NCBI RefSeq assembly: GCF_019799905.1
Contig: NZ_JABGCI010000002.1
Location: 496,001 to 560,000, forward strand
Direction of reading: 5' to 3'
DNA: 64,000 nt
Source: Trujillonella endophytica
Lineage (GTDB): Bacteria; Actinomycetota; Actinomycetes; Mycobacteriales; Geodermatophilaceae
Shown: piece after piece, positions 34,919 through 43,724 of the stretch
Numbering within the stretch: the first letter of the stretch is position 1
Layout of the letters: the number at the start of each line of letters is the position of its first letter
Position numbers and translations under genes: made by a program
The notes under the pieces: model-generated
Told to the model about the DNA's origin: nothing
Database searches by the model: none
The model's input: only the letters and a program-made list of their open reading frames with translations

Positions 34919-36601
34919 TCAGGGCTGCCACTCGCCGGCGGCCACCACGACCAGCCCACCGGCCGCGGACTCGGGGACCTCGAAGAAGAGGACCGCCGGA
35001 CCGCCGATCTCGTTGTGGGCCTCGTTCAGCTGCACCGCGGCCTGCCGCGCGGTCTCGTCGTCCGCGGCGAAGTACACGGTGGTCACCGGGACCTCGGTCC
35101 CGTCGTACTCGCCGGTGCCCGCGATCTCCCAGCCCTCGCTCTCGAGCACGCCGGCGATGGAGCCGGCGAGGCCGGGCACGCTCGTGGCGTTGAGCACGGT
35201 GACCGGCACGCGCACCGGCGTGGACGGGGCCTCGTCGACCAGCGGCGGGAGCGTCAGCGGCGGGAGTGCCCCGCTGGTCACCACCGGCGCGGACGAGGTC
35301 GGCGCCGCCTCGTCCCCTCCGTCGGAGGCCTCCTCGGTCGCCGGGGAGGCGAACGAGTACACGCCCAGGACCAGCAGCGCCACGACCACGACCGCGACGA
35401 GGAAGGCCACCCCGCGTCGCCGGGTCGGCTTCGGCTCATCGTCCTCGGTGCCGGGGACGACCGGGCGGACGTGCGGCACGCCGGTGCGCCTGGCCTCCCG
35501 GCGCCGCTCCTCCTCCGCGGCCTGGCGCTCGGCACGCAGCGCCGCACGGCCACCCACGACAGCGGTCTGCGACCCGCTGGTCGGGCCGTCGGCGGAGGAC
35601 CGCTCGCCGGTGTCCGGGGCGCGGAGCCCGGACGCTGTGTCCTCGGGGGCCTCCGGTCCGCGGTCGGTGAAGCGCTCCTCGTACAGCTCGGTGCCGGGCG
35701 CGACGGTGGGGGGCGCCGCAGCGGCCGACGCGCGGCCGCGGGGCACCTCGCGGTCGGGGATGGCCGTGGTCGCCGGCGCCGCGCCGGAGCCCGAGGGGCG
35801 GGTCCAGTCGCGGTATGCCGGGTTCCCGTTCGGCGCGGCGGGGGCCGGGGCCACCGGCGGCCGGGACGACTCGGCCGGGCGCGGGGGCGCCGAGGGGACG
35901 ACCGTCGGAGGGGCGGGCGGCTCGTCGAGCCAGGCGCGGTCCCAGCCGGGAGAGGCGACGTCGGGCAGGGGCGCCGAGGGGTGCTCGGTCGGGGCCGGCG
36001 CGGGCACGGCCTGGAACGGCGCCACCGTGGTCCGCGGTCCGGCGACGGCAGGGGCGGGGGCGGGCCGCACCGCGGCCGCGGTCGCCGCGGCGGTCCGGGG
36101 AGCGGCAGCGACCACCGGGTCGGCGACCGGCGGCCGGGCACGGGACGGCACCGGGGGCTCCGCCGGCCGGGAGCGAGCGGGGGCGGCGGCGGGGGCGGCA
36201 GCGGTGGGGGCCGCCTGGACCGCGACCGGTGCCGGGGCGACCGGTACGGGGGCGACCGGCGCGGCGGCCGGCCGGGCCGGGGTCGGCGGGCGGCCGGCGG
36301 CGGGGCGGGCGGGGGTGGCCCCGGCCGGACGGCCCGGCTCGATCGGGACGGGACGCCCGGCCTCGGGGGCGCCGGGGCGGCCCGCGCGGGGGGGACGACG
36401 GCCGGGGTCGACACCGGCTGTCAGCAGCCCGTCACGCCGGCGGTCGGCGCGGCTGCGGCTCGGGGCGGTGGGGTGGTCGCCCGGGTCCTCCGGCAGCGGG
36501 ACCGGGGGCGGCGCCGAGGCGTCGGTGCGGCGTCGGTTCAGCGGGACCGAGGGGTTCCCCCGGTCCGGTGCGCCACCGCCTGGTGCGTCATGCCTCCCCA
36601 C
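34919..36601 (-). CDS. LytR_C-domain membrane protein (VirR-like)
   Basis: 560 residues. A 390-residue Pro/Ala-rich, probably disordered cytoplasmic N-terminus precedes one TM (GVAFLVAVVVVALLVLGVYSF). The extracellular C-terminal LytR_C domain follows (about 465-560: VPVTVLNATSVPGLAGSIA, GWEIAGTGEYDG, VYFAADDETARQAAVQLN). It follows a DUF3263 gene as in the mycobacterial pair Rv0430-Rv0431, where Rv0431 (VirR) is a membrane protein affecting cell-wall and vesicle release. The N-terminus here is much longer. GTG start 36601 with no clear ribosome-binding site. Confidence 0.88.
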   Translation of the reverse strand: MGRHDAPGGGAPDRGNPSVPLNRRRTDASAPPPVPLPEDPGDHPTAPSRSRADRRRDGLLTAGVDPGRRPPRAGRPGAPEAGRPVPIEPGRPAGATPARPAAGRPPTPARPAAAPVAPVPVAPAPVAVQAAPTAAAPAAAPARSRPAEPPVPSRARPPVADPVVAAAPRTAAATAAAVRPAPAPAVAGPRTTVAPFQAVPAPAPTEHPSAPLPDVASPGWDRAWLDEPPAPPTVVPSAPPRPAESSRPPVAPAPAAPNGNPAYRDWTRPSGSGAAPATTAIPDREVPRGRASAAAAPPTVAPGTELYEERFTDRGPEAPEDTASGLRAPDTGERSSADGPTSGSQTAVVGGRAALRAERQAAEEERRREARRTGVPHVRPVVPGTEDDEPKPTRRRGVAFLVAVVVVALLVLGVYSFASPATEEASDGGDEAAPTSSAPVVTSGALPPLTLPPLVDEAPSTPVRVPVTVLNATSVPGLAGSIAGVLESEGWEIAGTGEYDGTEVPVTTVYFAADDETARQAAVQLNEAHNEIGGPAVLFFEVPESAAGGLVVVAAGEWQP

Positions 36602-36612
36602 GGTGTACGAGG

Positions 36613-36978
36613 CTAGACAACACGGTTGTCATTTCCCAGCAGGTGCGACGAACGACGCTGCCCGCGCGCGGCGCGGAGCCGTCGCAGGCGCCGGACGAGG
36701 AGGGGGTCGGCGGCCAGTGCGGCGGGCCGGTCGACCAGGGCGTTCAGGGCCTGGTAGTACCGGGTCGGGGCCAGGCCGAAGCGCTCGCGGATGGCCGTCT
36801 CCTTGGCGCCGGCGTGGCGCCACCACTGCCGCTCGAAGGCGAGCATCTCGTGCTCGCGGCGGGTGAGCTCCAGGCCGGGGCGCTGGGGGGCCGCCTCGCC
36901 GTGCGGCATGGCGTCGGGCTCGGCCGGGGTGACCTCGCCCCCCGGCGGGGAGACCGCGGAGGCTGGTTCGGGGTGCAT
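36613..36978 (-). CDS. DUF3263 protein
   Basis: 121 residues. The conserved DUF3263 core is LTRREHEMLAFERQWWRH, AKETAIRERFGLAPTRYYQ, LNALVDRPAALAADPLLVRR; the family is a short HTH-like protein. A 40-residue acidic N-terminal extension precedes it. GAAGGA lies 6-8 nt upstream of ATG 36978. It is 11 bp upstream of the LytR_C gene, so the two form an operon as in mycobacteria. Confidence 0.92.
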   Translation of the reverse strand: MHPEPASAVSPPGGEVTPAEPDAMPHGEAAPQRPGLELTRREHEMLAFERQWWRHAGAKETAIRERFGLAPTRYYQALNALVDRPAALAADPLLVRRLRRLRAARGQRRSSHLLGNDNRVV

Positions 36979-37060
36979 CGGACGTCCTTCGGTCCTGCGC
37001 GCCGGGAAGTGGCGCGACACCGACGACGGTAGTCCGGGGTACCGACGGATCCGACGTCGT

Positions 37061-38026
37061 TCAGACCGGCGCGGGGACCGTGTCGGCAGCACGCCGGCGG
37101 GCGCCGGCGCGGGCCTGCCGGAGGCTGTCGACGCTGAACACCGCGAGGGCCACCCACACGATGACGAACCCCACCAGGCGGGCCGGGGGCATCGGCTCGG
37201 AGAAGACGAAGACACCGAGCGCGAGCTGCATCAGCGGGGTCACGTACTGCAGCAGGCCCATGGTCGACAGCGGCACCCGGCGGCTGGCCGCGGCGAACAG
37301 CAGCAGCGGCACCGCCGTCGCGATCCCGGTGCTCAGCAGCAGCAGCGCGTGGCCGGTGCCCGCGCTGCCCGCCGTCCCCTCCCCCCGCGCGTGCAGGACG
37401 ACGAGGAACACGGCGGCCGGCACCAGGACGAGCATCGTCTCCACGAACAGCCCGGGCGCCGCCTCCACGCGGACGAGCTTCTTCATCAGCCCGTACAGCC
37501 CGAAGCTGGCCGCGAGCGCGAGCGCGATCCACGGCGGGCGGCCGTGGTCGACCGTGAGGACGACGACGGCCAGCGTGGCGATGCCGACGGCGGTCCACTG
37601 CAGCGGCCGCAGCCGCTCGCCGAAGATGACGACGCCGAGCAGGACGCTGACCAGGGGGTTGATGAAGTAGCCGAGGGAGGTCTCGACGACGTGCCCGGAG
37701 TTGACGGCGTAGACGAAGACCAGCCAGTTGACCGCGATGAGCACCGCGGCTGCGGCGAGCACCAGGAGGGTCCGCCGGTCGGTGACGGCAGCCGGCACCA
37801 GCGACCAGCTGCGGACGACCGTCAGCACGAGCGCGACGAACAGGACCGACCACACCACGCGGTGGGCGACGATCTCCAGCCCCCCGGCCGGTTCCAGCAA
37901 CCGGAAGTAGAGGGGGAAGACGCCCCAGAGCAGGTACGCCGACAGCCCGGACAGCACCCCGATGCGGCCCTCCTGCACCGCCGCACCGTACGCCGTCCGA
38001 CGCGGGAGGTCGTGAGCCGGGCTCAC
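37061..38026 (-). CDS. rarD: EamA/RarD-family transporter
   Basis: 321 residues with ten TM helices: two EamA repeats (about 22-155 and 170-300), typical RarD sequence IGVLSGLSAYLLWGVFPLYF and HRVVWSVLF, NWLVFVYAVNSGHVVETSLGYFINPL. RarD members export small solutes (drug/metabolite transporter superfamily). GTG at 38026 lies within a hairpin and has GGAGG too close (2 nt); GTG at 37978 gives the usual RarD length and may be the real start. It follows the CBS gene by 10 bp. Confidence 0.93.
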   Translation of the reverse strand: MSPAHDLPRRTAYGAAVQEGRIGVLSGLSAYLLWGVFPLYFRLLEPAGGLEIVAHRVVWSVLFVALVLTVVRSWSLVPAAVTDRRTLLVLAAAAVLIAVNWLVFVYAVNSGHVVETSLGYFINPLVSVLLGVVIFGERLRPLQWTAVGIATLAVVVLTVDHGRPPWIALALAASFGLYGLMKKLVRVEAAPGLFVETMLVLVPAAVFLVVLHARGEGTAGSAGTGHALLLLSTGIATAVPLLLFAAASRRVPLSTMGLLQYVTPLMQLALGVFVFSEPMPPARLVGFVIVWVALAVFSVDSLRQARAGARRRAADTVPAPV

Positions 38027-38033
38027 GACCTCC
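38005..38033. terminator. Hairpin at the CBS/rarD junction
   Basis: Perfect 13-bp arms (38005-38017 and 38021-38033, GGAGGTCGTGAGC and complement) with a 3-nt loop. They lie just after the CBS stop and across the upstream rarD start candidate. If rarD starts at 37978 this is a terminator or attenuator between the two genes; if it starts at 38026 the hairpin would sequester its start. Confidence 0.6.
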
Positions 38034-38036
38034 GGG

Positions 38037-38468
38037 TCACGCGGTCTGGATGTAGTCGACCAGTTGCGCGCGCTCCTGCTCGAGCTCGTCGAGCCGCGCC
38101 TTGACGACGTCGCCGATCGAGACGATGCCCACCATGCGGCCGTCCTCGACGACGGGGACGTGCCGGATGCGGTGGTCGGTCATCGTGCGCGCCAGGTCGT
38201 GCACCGAGGCGGTCGGCACGCACGTGCGCACCTCCGCGGTCATGACGGCGGACACGGGCTCGTCCAGCAGGGCCGCCCCGCGCTCGGGCAGTGCCCGGAC
38301 GACGTCCCGCTCGGTGACGATGCCGTCGATGGCCCGACCGTCCGCGGAGACGACGAGGGCGCCGATCCCCCGTTCGGCGAGGAGCCCGAGGGCCGCGCTG
38401 ACGGTGGCCCCGGGAGCGACCGTGGCCACTTCCGGGCCCTTGCGGCGGAGCAGCTGCGCGATCTGCAC
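38037..38468 (-). CDS. Tandem CBS-domain protein
   Basis: 143 residues made of two CBS domains: VAPGATVSAALGLLAERGIGALVVS...GIVTERDVVRALPERG and CVPTASVHDLARTMTDHRIRHVPVVED...GIVSIGDVVKARLDEL. CBS pairs bind adenine nucleotides and sense energy or ionic state. No catalytic domain is attached. GTG 38468 with GAGGAGG upstream. Confidence 0.93.
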   Translation of the reverse strand: MQIAQLLRRKGPEVATVAPGATVSAALGLLAERGIGALVVSADGRAIDGIVTERDVVRALPERGAALLDEPVSAVMTAEVRTCVPTASVHDLARTMTDHRIRHVPVVEDGRMVGIVSIGDVVKARLDELEQERAQLVDYIQTA

Positions 38469-38570
38469 GGGGGGCCTCCTCGGATGACGGTGACGGCGAG
38501 AGTGTGCTCGGGGTCACATCCGCTGGCAATGGCGCCCCCATGGTTCACCCAGGAGGCCTACCGTCGTGGT

Positions 38571-38990
38571 GTGCGCACCCGGCAGTCCGCGCCCTCGGCC
38601 CCGCCGCGGCCCGGCGCCCTCCTGTGGCTCCGCTACGCCCTCGGCGGGGGGCTGCCGGAGCGCTTCGCGGCGTGGGTGCTGGCCGACACGACCGAGCCGG
38701 GCTGGGTCCGCCGGCACCTGGCCCGCGCCGTCGTCCAGATGCTGCCGCTGGTGGCGCTGTGCCTCGCCGTCCCGGTGCCGTGGGTCTACCGGTTCTCGGC
38801 GGCGCTGGGCGGGCTGATCATCGGCCTCACGTTCTCGATGGCCTTCATGGTGGAGACCACCGAGCACCGCGTGGCCAAGGCCGGGTACCGCGCGGGCACC
38901 GCGGCGGCGCTGCGCGAGGAGCGGCACGAGCGGGCGCGGGTGGAGCGCCGCGCGCCGCACCGGGTGGACGGCGCGGGCAGCTTCGACTGA
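38571..38990 (+). CDS. DUF5313 membrane protein
   Basis: 139 residues. The conserved N-terminal LLWLRYALGGGLPERFAAWVLADTT is followed by WVRRHLARAVVQM and two TM helices (about 60-80 and 84-104), then a charged tail (RHERARVERRAP). DUF5313 is an actinobacterial family of unknown function. ATG at 38529 is an alternative start. Divergent from the CBS gene. Confidence 0.82.
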   Translation: MRTRQSAPSAPPRPGALLWLRYALGGGLPERFAAWVLADTTEPGWVRRHLARAVVQMLPLVALCLAVPVPWVYRFSAALGGLIIGLTFSMAFMVETTEHRVAKAGYRAGTAAALREERHERARVERRAPHRVDGAGSFD

Positions 38991-39089
38991 CGTCCGGCGA
39001 TCGGTGCTCGGCGTGTGCGCTGAGGCCGCGCTCCGGGGCTCGGGTCGCGGCCCTGCGCACACGCAGGCGGAGCGGATCGGCGAGCTGAG

Positions 39090-39162
39090 AGCCGACGAGG
39101 GGACTCGAACCCCTAACCGCCCGATTACAAGTCGGGTGCGCTACCAATTGCGCCACGTCGGC
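39090..39162 (-). tRNA. tRNA-Thr (anticodon TGT)
   Basis: Complete cloverleaf on the - strand: acceptor GCCGACG/CGTCGGC with discriminator T, D-arm GCGC AATTGGTA GCGC, anticodon loop CTTGTAA with TGT (reads ACA), T-arm AGGGG TTCGAGT CCCCT. 3' CCA is not encoded. Confidence 0.97.
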
Positions 39163-39300
39163 GGGACACAGGAACCAGTCCCGGGACCAAGGATAGGGAC
39201 AGGGCCCGCGCCGGCTGCGCGGCATCCGCCCCGGCGTCGACGTCCCCCGCGCGGGGGAAGCGGATGGCCTCCCCGGCCGGCGCCCACCACGCTGTCGCGC

Positions 39301-39636
39301 ATGACGTCCCAGGACGAGAAGGCGCTGCGCAAGCAGCTCAAGGACGACTACCTGCGCGCGGAGCAGGCCGCGAGCGCCGCGCTGATGCCGATCGACCGGG
39401 ACCAGCTGGAGTCCCTCCTCGACCACGTGGACGCGGCACTCGAGGCGGCGGGTGGGTGCGACAACACCCCGCGGTACACCGAGGAGTGGGCCGAGCAGCA
39501 CGGTGTCGACGTCGACCGACTGCACGAGGGCGTGCGGGAGTTCGGCGGCGGCTGTGACTGCGAGGTCGTGGCGAACGTCGACCCCGAGGTGGTCTTCGAC
39601 CCCGTCCGCCAGCCGCCGGAGACGCCGCACGGATAG
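39301..39636 (+). CDS. DUF2695 protein
   Basis: 111 residues; C-terminal two thirds match DUF2695: LLDHVDAALEAAGGCDNTPRY, TEEWAEQHGVDVDRL, GGGCDCEVVANVDPE. Three Cys in two conserved motifs could bind a metal. Function unknown. It starts 138 bp after the tRNA gene on the other strand. Confidence 0.9.
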   Translation: MTSQDEKALRKQLKDDYLRAEQAASAALMPIDRDQLESLLDHVDAALEAAGGCDNTPRYTEEWAEQHGVDVDRLHEGVREFGGGCDCEVVANVDPEVVFDPVRQPPETPHG

Positions 39637-39666
39637 GTCCGCACCCCTCGCGGGGCGCCGTCCCTC

Positions 39667-40395
39667 TCAGACGGCGTCGGTGCCCGCGGCCCCCGCGCCG
39701 AGGTAGCGGGCCGGATCCGTGGTCGAGAGCGGGCCGGCGGCCAGCCAGCGGGCGAAGCCCGCCGGGTCGCGCCGCTCCAGCTCGTCGAGCACCGCGCCAC
39801 GACGCGCGACGATCACCTCTCGTGCGCGCGGGTCCAGCGGCGCACCGAGAGCCGCCGACGTCGCCACCCACTCGCGGCCGAGCGCCTCGACGGGCAGCCC
39901 GCTCAGGGACCCGGCCCCGGCGCCCGCGGCGACGTTGCCGCTGACGACCGCGGGACGGCCGACCGGAGCGTCCGGCGCCGGGGCGGAGGTGGGGCGCGCC
40001 GGCGGAGCCGGGCGGGCGGCGAGAGGCGACGGCGACGGCGTGCGGCGCGCCGGGCTGGTGCGGACCATCCAGATCGCCAGGCCGACCACCCCGGCCACGG
40101 CTCCCACGAGCGAGGTGACCAGGGCACCGGCGATCGCGGCGACCCCGGAGAGCACGAGCAGCACCCCGATGGTCCAGGCGGCCGTCTGCCAGGTGGCGTC
40201 GATGGTGGCCCGCAGGTCGTCGTCCGAGGACTCGCGGGCGATGCCCGCGGCCAGGGCGCCGGTCACCACCGCGGCGAGCCCCACGGCCAGCAGCCCGGCC
40301 GGGCGGAGGGAGAGGCCGCCCACGAGCGCGAGCCCACCGACGACGACGAGCGCCACGCAGAGGAGGCAGCGGACGAGCACACCGCGGGACGACAC
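39667..40395 (-). CDS. Membrane protein, hypothetical
   Basis: 242 residues: four hydrophobic segments in the first 112 residues (about 7-28, 30-50, 70-90, 92-112), then an Arg/Pro/Ala linker and a soluble C-terminal helical part (LEALGREWVATSAALGAPLD...). The last part (REVIVARRGAVLDELERRDPAGFARWLAAG) is seen at the end of many actinobacterial membrane proteins of unknown role. No catalytic motif. GTG start 40395. Confidence 0.78.
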   Translation of the reverse strand: MSSRGVLVRCLLCVALVVVGGLALVGGLSLRPAGLLAVGLAAVVTGALAAGIARESSDDDLRATIDATWQTAAWTIGVLLVLSGVAAIAGALVTSLVGAVAGVVGLAIWMVRTSPARRTPSPSPLAARPAPPARPTSAPAPDAPVGRPAVVSGNVAAGAGAGSLSGLPVEALGREWVATSAALGAPLDPRAREVIVARRGAVLDELERRDPAGFARWLAAGPLSTTDPARYLGAGAAGTDAV

Positions 40396-40633
40396 GGGAC
40401 GGCCTCCGGGGGAACGGACGGGGCGGGTCGGAATCCGAGCGGGATCACCGGGGCGGTCGCTCGTCGCCGCCCTCTACCCAGACCAGGTCCACGCCAACAC
40501 AGCACCGGCGGCGTGTCGCGTCCGGGCGTGTCGCCCCAGGGACCTCACAGCCTGCGCACAGCCCGCCGGGAGCGGGCAGGCCGACCGTTGTCCCCGGCGC
40601 AGCGAACGGCTGCGGTGGACGAGGAGACGGCAG

Positions 40634-42007
40634 ATGGACGAGCGGAACCCCCGGGACACCACCGGGAACGACCAGCAGCACCCCGTGGGCGGGCCGGCGC
40701 CGCACGGCCCGATGCCCCAGGGTCCGATATCCCAGGGCCCGATGCCCCCCCAGGGCCCGATGCCCCAGGGCCAGATGCCGCAGGGCCAGGTCCCCCCGAT
40801 GTGGGCCCCGCCCCCCGCGCCCCCGGCACCGCCCGCCCCGACCTGGCACGCCGCGCCCGCCCCCGGCGCCCTGCACGCCCCCACCGCGACGCCGCCCGCA
40901 CCGGCTCCCGCGCGGCGGGCCGGCCGGCTCCGGATCGGCATGGCCGGCCTCGTGGCCGGTGCGCTGATCGGCGGCGGCGCCGGGGCCGGCGTGGTGGCGC
41001 TGACCGACGACGACACCGGCGGCGGCACGACGCCGGCCGCGGCGCAGGCGGTCACCATCACCGACCCCGAGAACGCCACCGCGGTGACCGCGGCCGCGGC
41101 GAAGGCCGCGCCCAGCGTGGTGACCGTCTACGTGAGCAGCGGGTCGTCGAGCGGCAGCGGTTCGGGCGTCGTCCTCACCGAGGACGGCTACGTCGTCACC
41201 AACAACCACGTGGTGACCCTGGACAGCAGCACCACCGACACGTCGGTGCAGGTGCGCACGTCCGACGGCACCCTGTACGACGCCACCGTCGTCGGCACCG
41301 ACCCGACCTCCGACCTGGCCGTGCTGAGGCTGGACGGCGCGAGCGACCTGACGCCGGCCGACTTCGCCGACTCCGACGAGGTGCAGGTGGGCGACCTCGC
41401 GGTGGCCATCGGCGCACCGCTGGGCCTGTCCGACACGGTGACCGACGGGATCATCAGCGCGACCGACCGCGCCGTGGCGACCGGGTCCAGCCAGGACGAC
41501 GCGACCGTCCTCGACGCGCTGCAGACCGACGCCGCCATCAACCCCGGCAACTCCGGCGGCGCCCTGGTGAACGCGGCCGGCGAGGTCATCGGCATCAACA
41601 CCGCGATCGCCACCGTCGCCTCGGGGGCGCCCGGCTCCAGCCAGAGCGGCAGCATCGGCGTGGGCTTCGCCATCCCCAGCAACACCGCGCAGCGGATCGC
41701 CGAGGAGATCATCGCCGACGGGACCGCCGACACCGCCTACCTCGGGGTCAGCGCCCGGACCGACGGCAGCGAGGAGGTCGGCACCGGCGCGCAGGTCGTG
41801 CAGGTGCAGCCCGGCTCCCCCGCGTCCGAGGCCGGGCTGTCGGCCGGCGACGTGATCACCGCGGTCGGCGACCGGCCGGTGACCACCTCCACGGAGCTGA
41901 CGGCCGCGGTGCGCAGCTACGCCCCCGGCGACGAGGTCACGCTGACGGTCCGGCGGGACGGCGGGACCACCACCGTCGACGTGACGCTGGCCACCGCCGC
42001 GAGCTGA
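40634..42007 (+). CDS. HtrA/DegP-type serine protease with PDZ
   Basis: 457 residues. A Gln/Pro/Met-rich cytoplasmic N-terminus (about 20-55, PQGPMPQG-type repeats), one TM (about 100-124), a trypsin-like domain with His192 (TNNHVV), Asp227 (SDLAVLRLD) and Ser307 (INPGNSGGAL), and a C-terminal PDZ (about 365-455). The protease is therefore outside the membrane, where it degrades damaged exported proteins. ATG 40634 has GAGGAG 7 nt upstream. The 238-bp region before it has no gene. Confidence 0.95.
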   Translation: MDERNPRDTTGNDQQHPVGGPAPHGPMPQGPISQGPMPPQGPMPQGQMPQGQVPPMWAPPPAPPAPPAPTWHAAPAPGALHAPTATPPAPAPARRAGRLRIGMAGLVAGALIGGGAGAGVVALTDDDTGGGTTPAAAQAVTITDPENATAVTAAAAKAAPSVVTVYVSSGSSSGSGSGVVLTEDGYVVTNNHVVTLDSSTTDTSVQVRTSDGTLYDATVVGTDPTSDLAVLRLDGASDLTPADFADSDEVQVGDLAVAIGAPLGLSDTVTDGIISATDRAVATGSSQDDATVLDALQTDAAINPGNSGGALVNAAGEVIGINTAIATVASGAPGSSQSGSIGVGFAIPSNTAQRIAEEIIADGTADTAYLGVSARTDGSEEVGTGAQVVQVQPGSPASEAGLSAGDVITAVGDRPVTTSTELTAAVRSYAPGDEVTLTVRRDGGTTTVDVTLATAAS

Positions 42008-42014
42008 GCAGGGA

Positions 42015-42064
42015 CCCCCTCGCCCCCACCGCTCGCACGCTCGCGGCGGGACCCGGCGAGGGGG
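42015..42064 (+). terminator. Hairpin after the HtrA gene
   Basis: 10-bp arms (42015-42024 CCCCCTCGCC and 42055-42064) with a 30-nt internal region, 8 bp past the stop. It separates the protease from the DUF445 gene on the same strand. Confidence 0.6.
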
Positions 42065-42079
42065 CCATAGGCTCGATCC

Positions 42080-43360
42080 GTGCCGGCACCCCGCCCGACC
42101 GCGCCGTTGGCGGGGTCCCTCGACGACCCGCAGCGGGCACAGGACCTCGCGAGGATGAAGCGCCTGGCGACCGGGCTGTTCCTGGTCGCCGCCGCCGTCT
42201 TCCTCGCCTGCGTGCTCATCGGCGAGGACGCCGGGGCGTGGGTGGGCTACGTGCGGGCGACGGCGGAGGCCTCGATGGTCGGCGCCCTCGCCGACTGGTT
42301 CGCCGTCACCGCGCTGTTCCGGCACCCGCTGCGGCTGCCCATCCCGCACACGGCGATCATCCCGCGCAAGAAGGACCAGATCGGCGCGAGCCTGGGCACC
42401 TTCGTGCAGGAGAACTTCCTCACCCGGGCGGTGGTCGAGGAGAAGCTGGCCACCGTCGACGTCCCCGGCCGGCTCGGCGCCTTCCTCGCCGCGCCGGGGC
42501 GAGCCGAGCGCCTCGCCGGGGACGCCGCCGCCGCGCTGTCGGGCCTGACCGACCTGCTGCGCGACGAGGACGTCGAGCCCGCCGTCGCCGCGCTCGTCGA
42601 CCGCAAGCTGCACGAGACCCCGGCCTCGCCGGTGCTGGCCCGGGTGCTGGAGCTCGTCGTCGACGGCGACCGGCACCAGGAGGTGCTGTCGGCGGCGCTG
42701 CGCTACATGGCCCGCTTCCTGGAGGAGAACCGCGTCGTCTTCCGGGCACAGCTGGGCGACGCCTCGCCGGCCTGGGTGCCCGACTGGGTCGACGACCGGA
42801 TCTTCGACCGCGCGTTCGCCGGGGTGCAGCAGTTCTTCGAGGAGGTCGGCGCCGACCGGCACCACGAGCTGCGCCGGGTCTACGACGCCCGGCTGCGGGC
42901 CTACGTGCACGCGCTGCGCACCGACCCCGCGACCCAGGCGCGGGTCGAGGAGTTCAAGAAGGACCTGCTGGAGCACCCCGCCATCCGGCAGTGGTCCGGC
43001 TCGCTGTGGTCCAACGCCAAGAACGCGTTCCTCGCCGCCGCCGCCGATCCGGACTCGGACCTCCGGGCACGGGTGACCACGCTGATCCGGGACGGCGCCC
43101 GGCTGCTGCAGACCGACCCGACGGCCCGCGAGCTCGTCCAGCGCCAGACCCGGCGGGTGGCCGGCTACCTGGTGGAGCGGTTCTCCGGCGACCTCGCCGA
43201 CGTCGTCGGCAGCACCGTCGCGCGGTGGGACACCGAGGAGACCAGCCGGCGCATCGAGCTCCAGGTGGGCCGGGACCTGCAGTTCATCCGGATCAACGGC
43301 ACCGTCGTCGGCGGGCTCGCCGGCCTGGTCATCTACACGGTGGCCCAGCTGCTGGGCTGA
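42080..43360 (+). CDS. DUF445 membrane protein
   Basis: 426 residues; TM segments at both ends (RMKRLATGLFLVAAAVFLACVLIG and [20 protein letters not shown]). The DUF445 landmarks are WFAVTALFRHPLRLPIPHTAIIP and RKKDQIGASLGTFVQENFLT, with a long helical middle. Unknown function, widely conserved. GTG start 42080. The end overlaps the convergent cupin gene by 32 bp. Confidence 0.93.
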   Translation: MPAPRPTAPLAGSLDDPQRAQDLARMKRLATGLFLVAAAVFLACVLIGEDAGAWVGYVRATAEASMVGALADWFAVTALFRHPLRLPIPHTAIIPRKKDQIGASLGTFVQENFLTRAVVEEKLATVDVPGRLGAFLAAPGRAERLAGDAAAALSGLTDLLRDEDVEPAVAALVDRKLHETPASPVLARVLELVVDGDRHQEVLSAALRYMARFLEENRVVFRAQLGDASPAWVPDWVDDRIFDRAFAGVQQFFEEVGADRHHELRRVYDARLRAYVHALRTDPATQARVEEFKKDLLEHPAIRQWSGSLWSNAKNAFLAAAADPDSDLRARVTTLIRDGARLLQTDPTARELVQRQTRRVAGYLVERFSGDLADVVGSTVARWDTEETSRRIELQVGRDLQFIRINGTVVGGLAGLVIYTVAQLLG

Positions 43361-43724
43361 GCCGGAAGCCGCTCCACTCGAAGCCGGGGCTGACGACGCA
43401 GCTGACCAGCACCTCGTCCTCGGCGGGGTCGGTCGACTGCTCGACACCGGCGGGGACGAGCACCTGCGGCCGGTCGGGTCCGAGGAGCACCCGCTCCTCC
43501 CCCACCTGCAGCGTCAGCGCGCCCGGCCCGTGCCAGAGCCACAGCTCGTCCGCGTCGACCACGTGCGGGGCCGAGCGCTCCCCAGGCGCCAGCAGGAAGA
43601 CGATGGCCGTCGCCGCGGGCCGGCCGCCGCCGAGCAGCGCCGGCGACGCCCACGTGCGCCGGTACCAGCCGCCCTCCGGGTGCGGTTCCAACCCCAGCTC
43701 CACCGCCCGGGGCGGCCGGGTCAT
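43329..43724 (-). CDS. Cupin protein, DUF985 type
   Basis: 131 residues: starts [17 protein letters not shown] and continues with [28 protein letters not shown] and [11 protein letters not shown], the DUF985/YML079w cupin. His and Glu in [15 protein letters not shown] suit a metal or sugar site; activity unknown. ATG at 43724 overlaps the rlmB stop by 4 bp, so it is the last gene of the carD operon. Confidence 0.9.
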   Translation of the reverse strand: MTRPPRAVELGLEPHPEGGWYRRTWASPALLGGGRPAATAIVFLLAPGERSAPHVVDADELWLWHGPGALTLQVGEERVLLGPDRPQVLVPAGVEQSTDPAEDEVLVSCVVSPGFEWSGFRLSPAAGPPCR

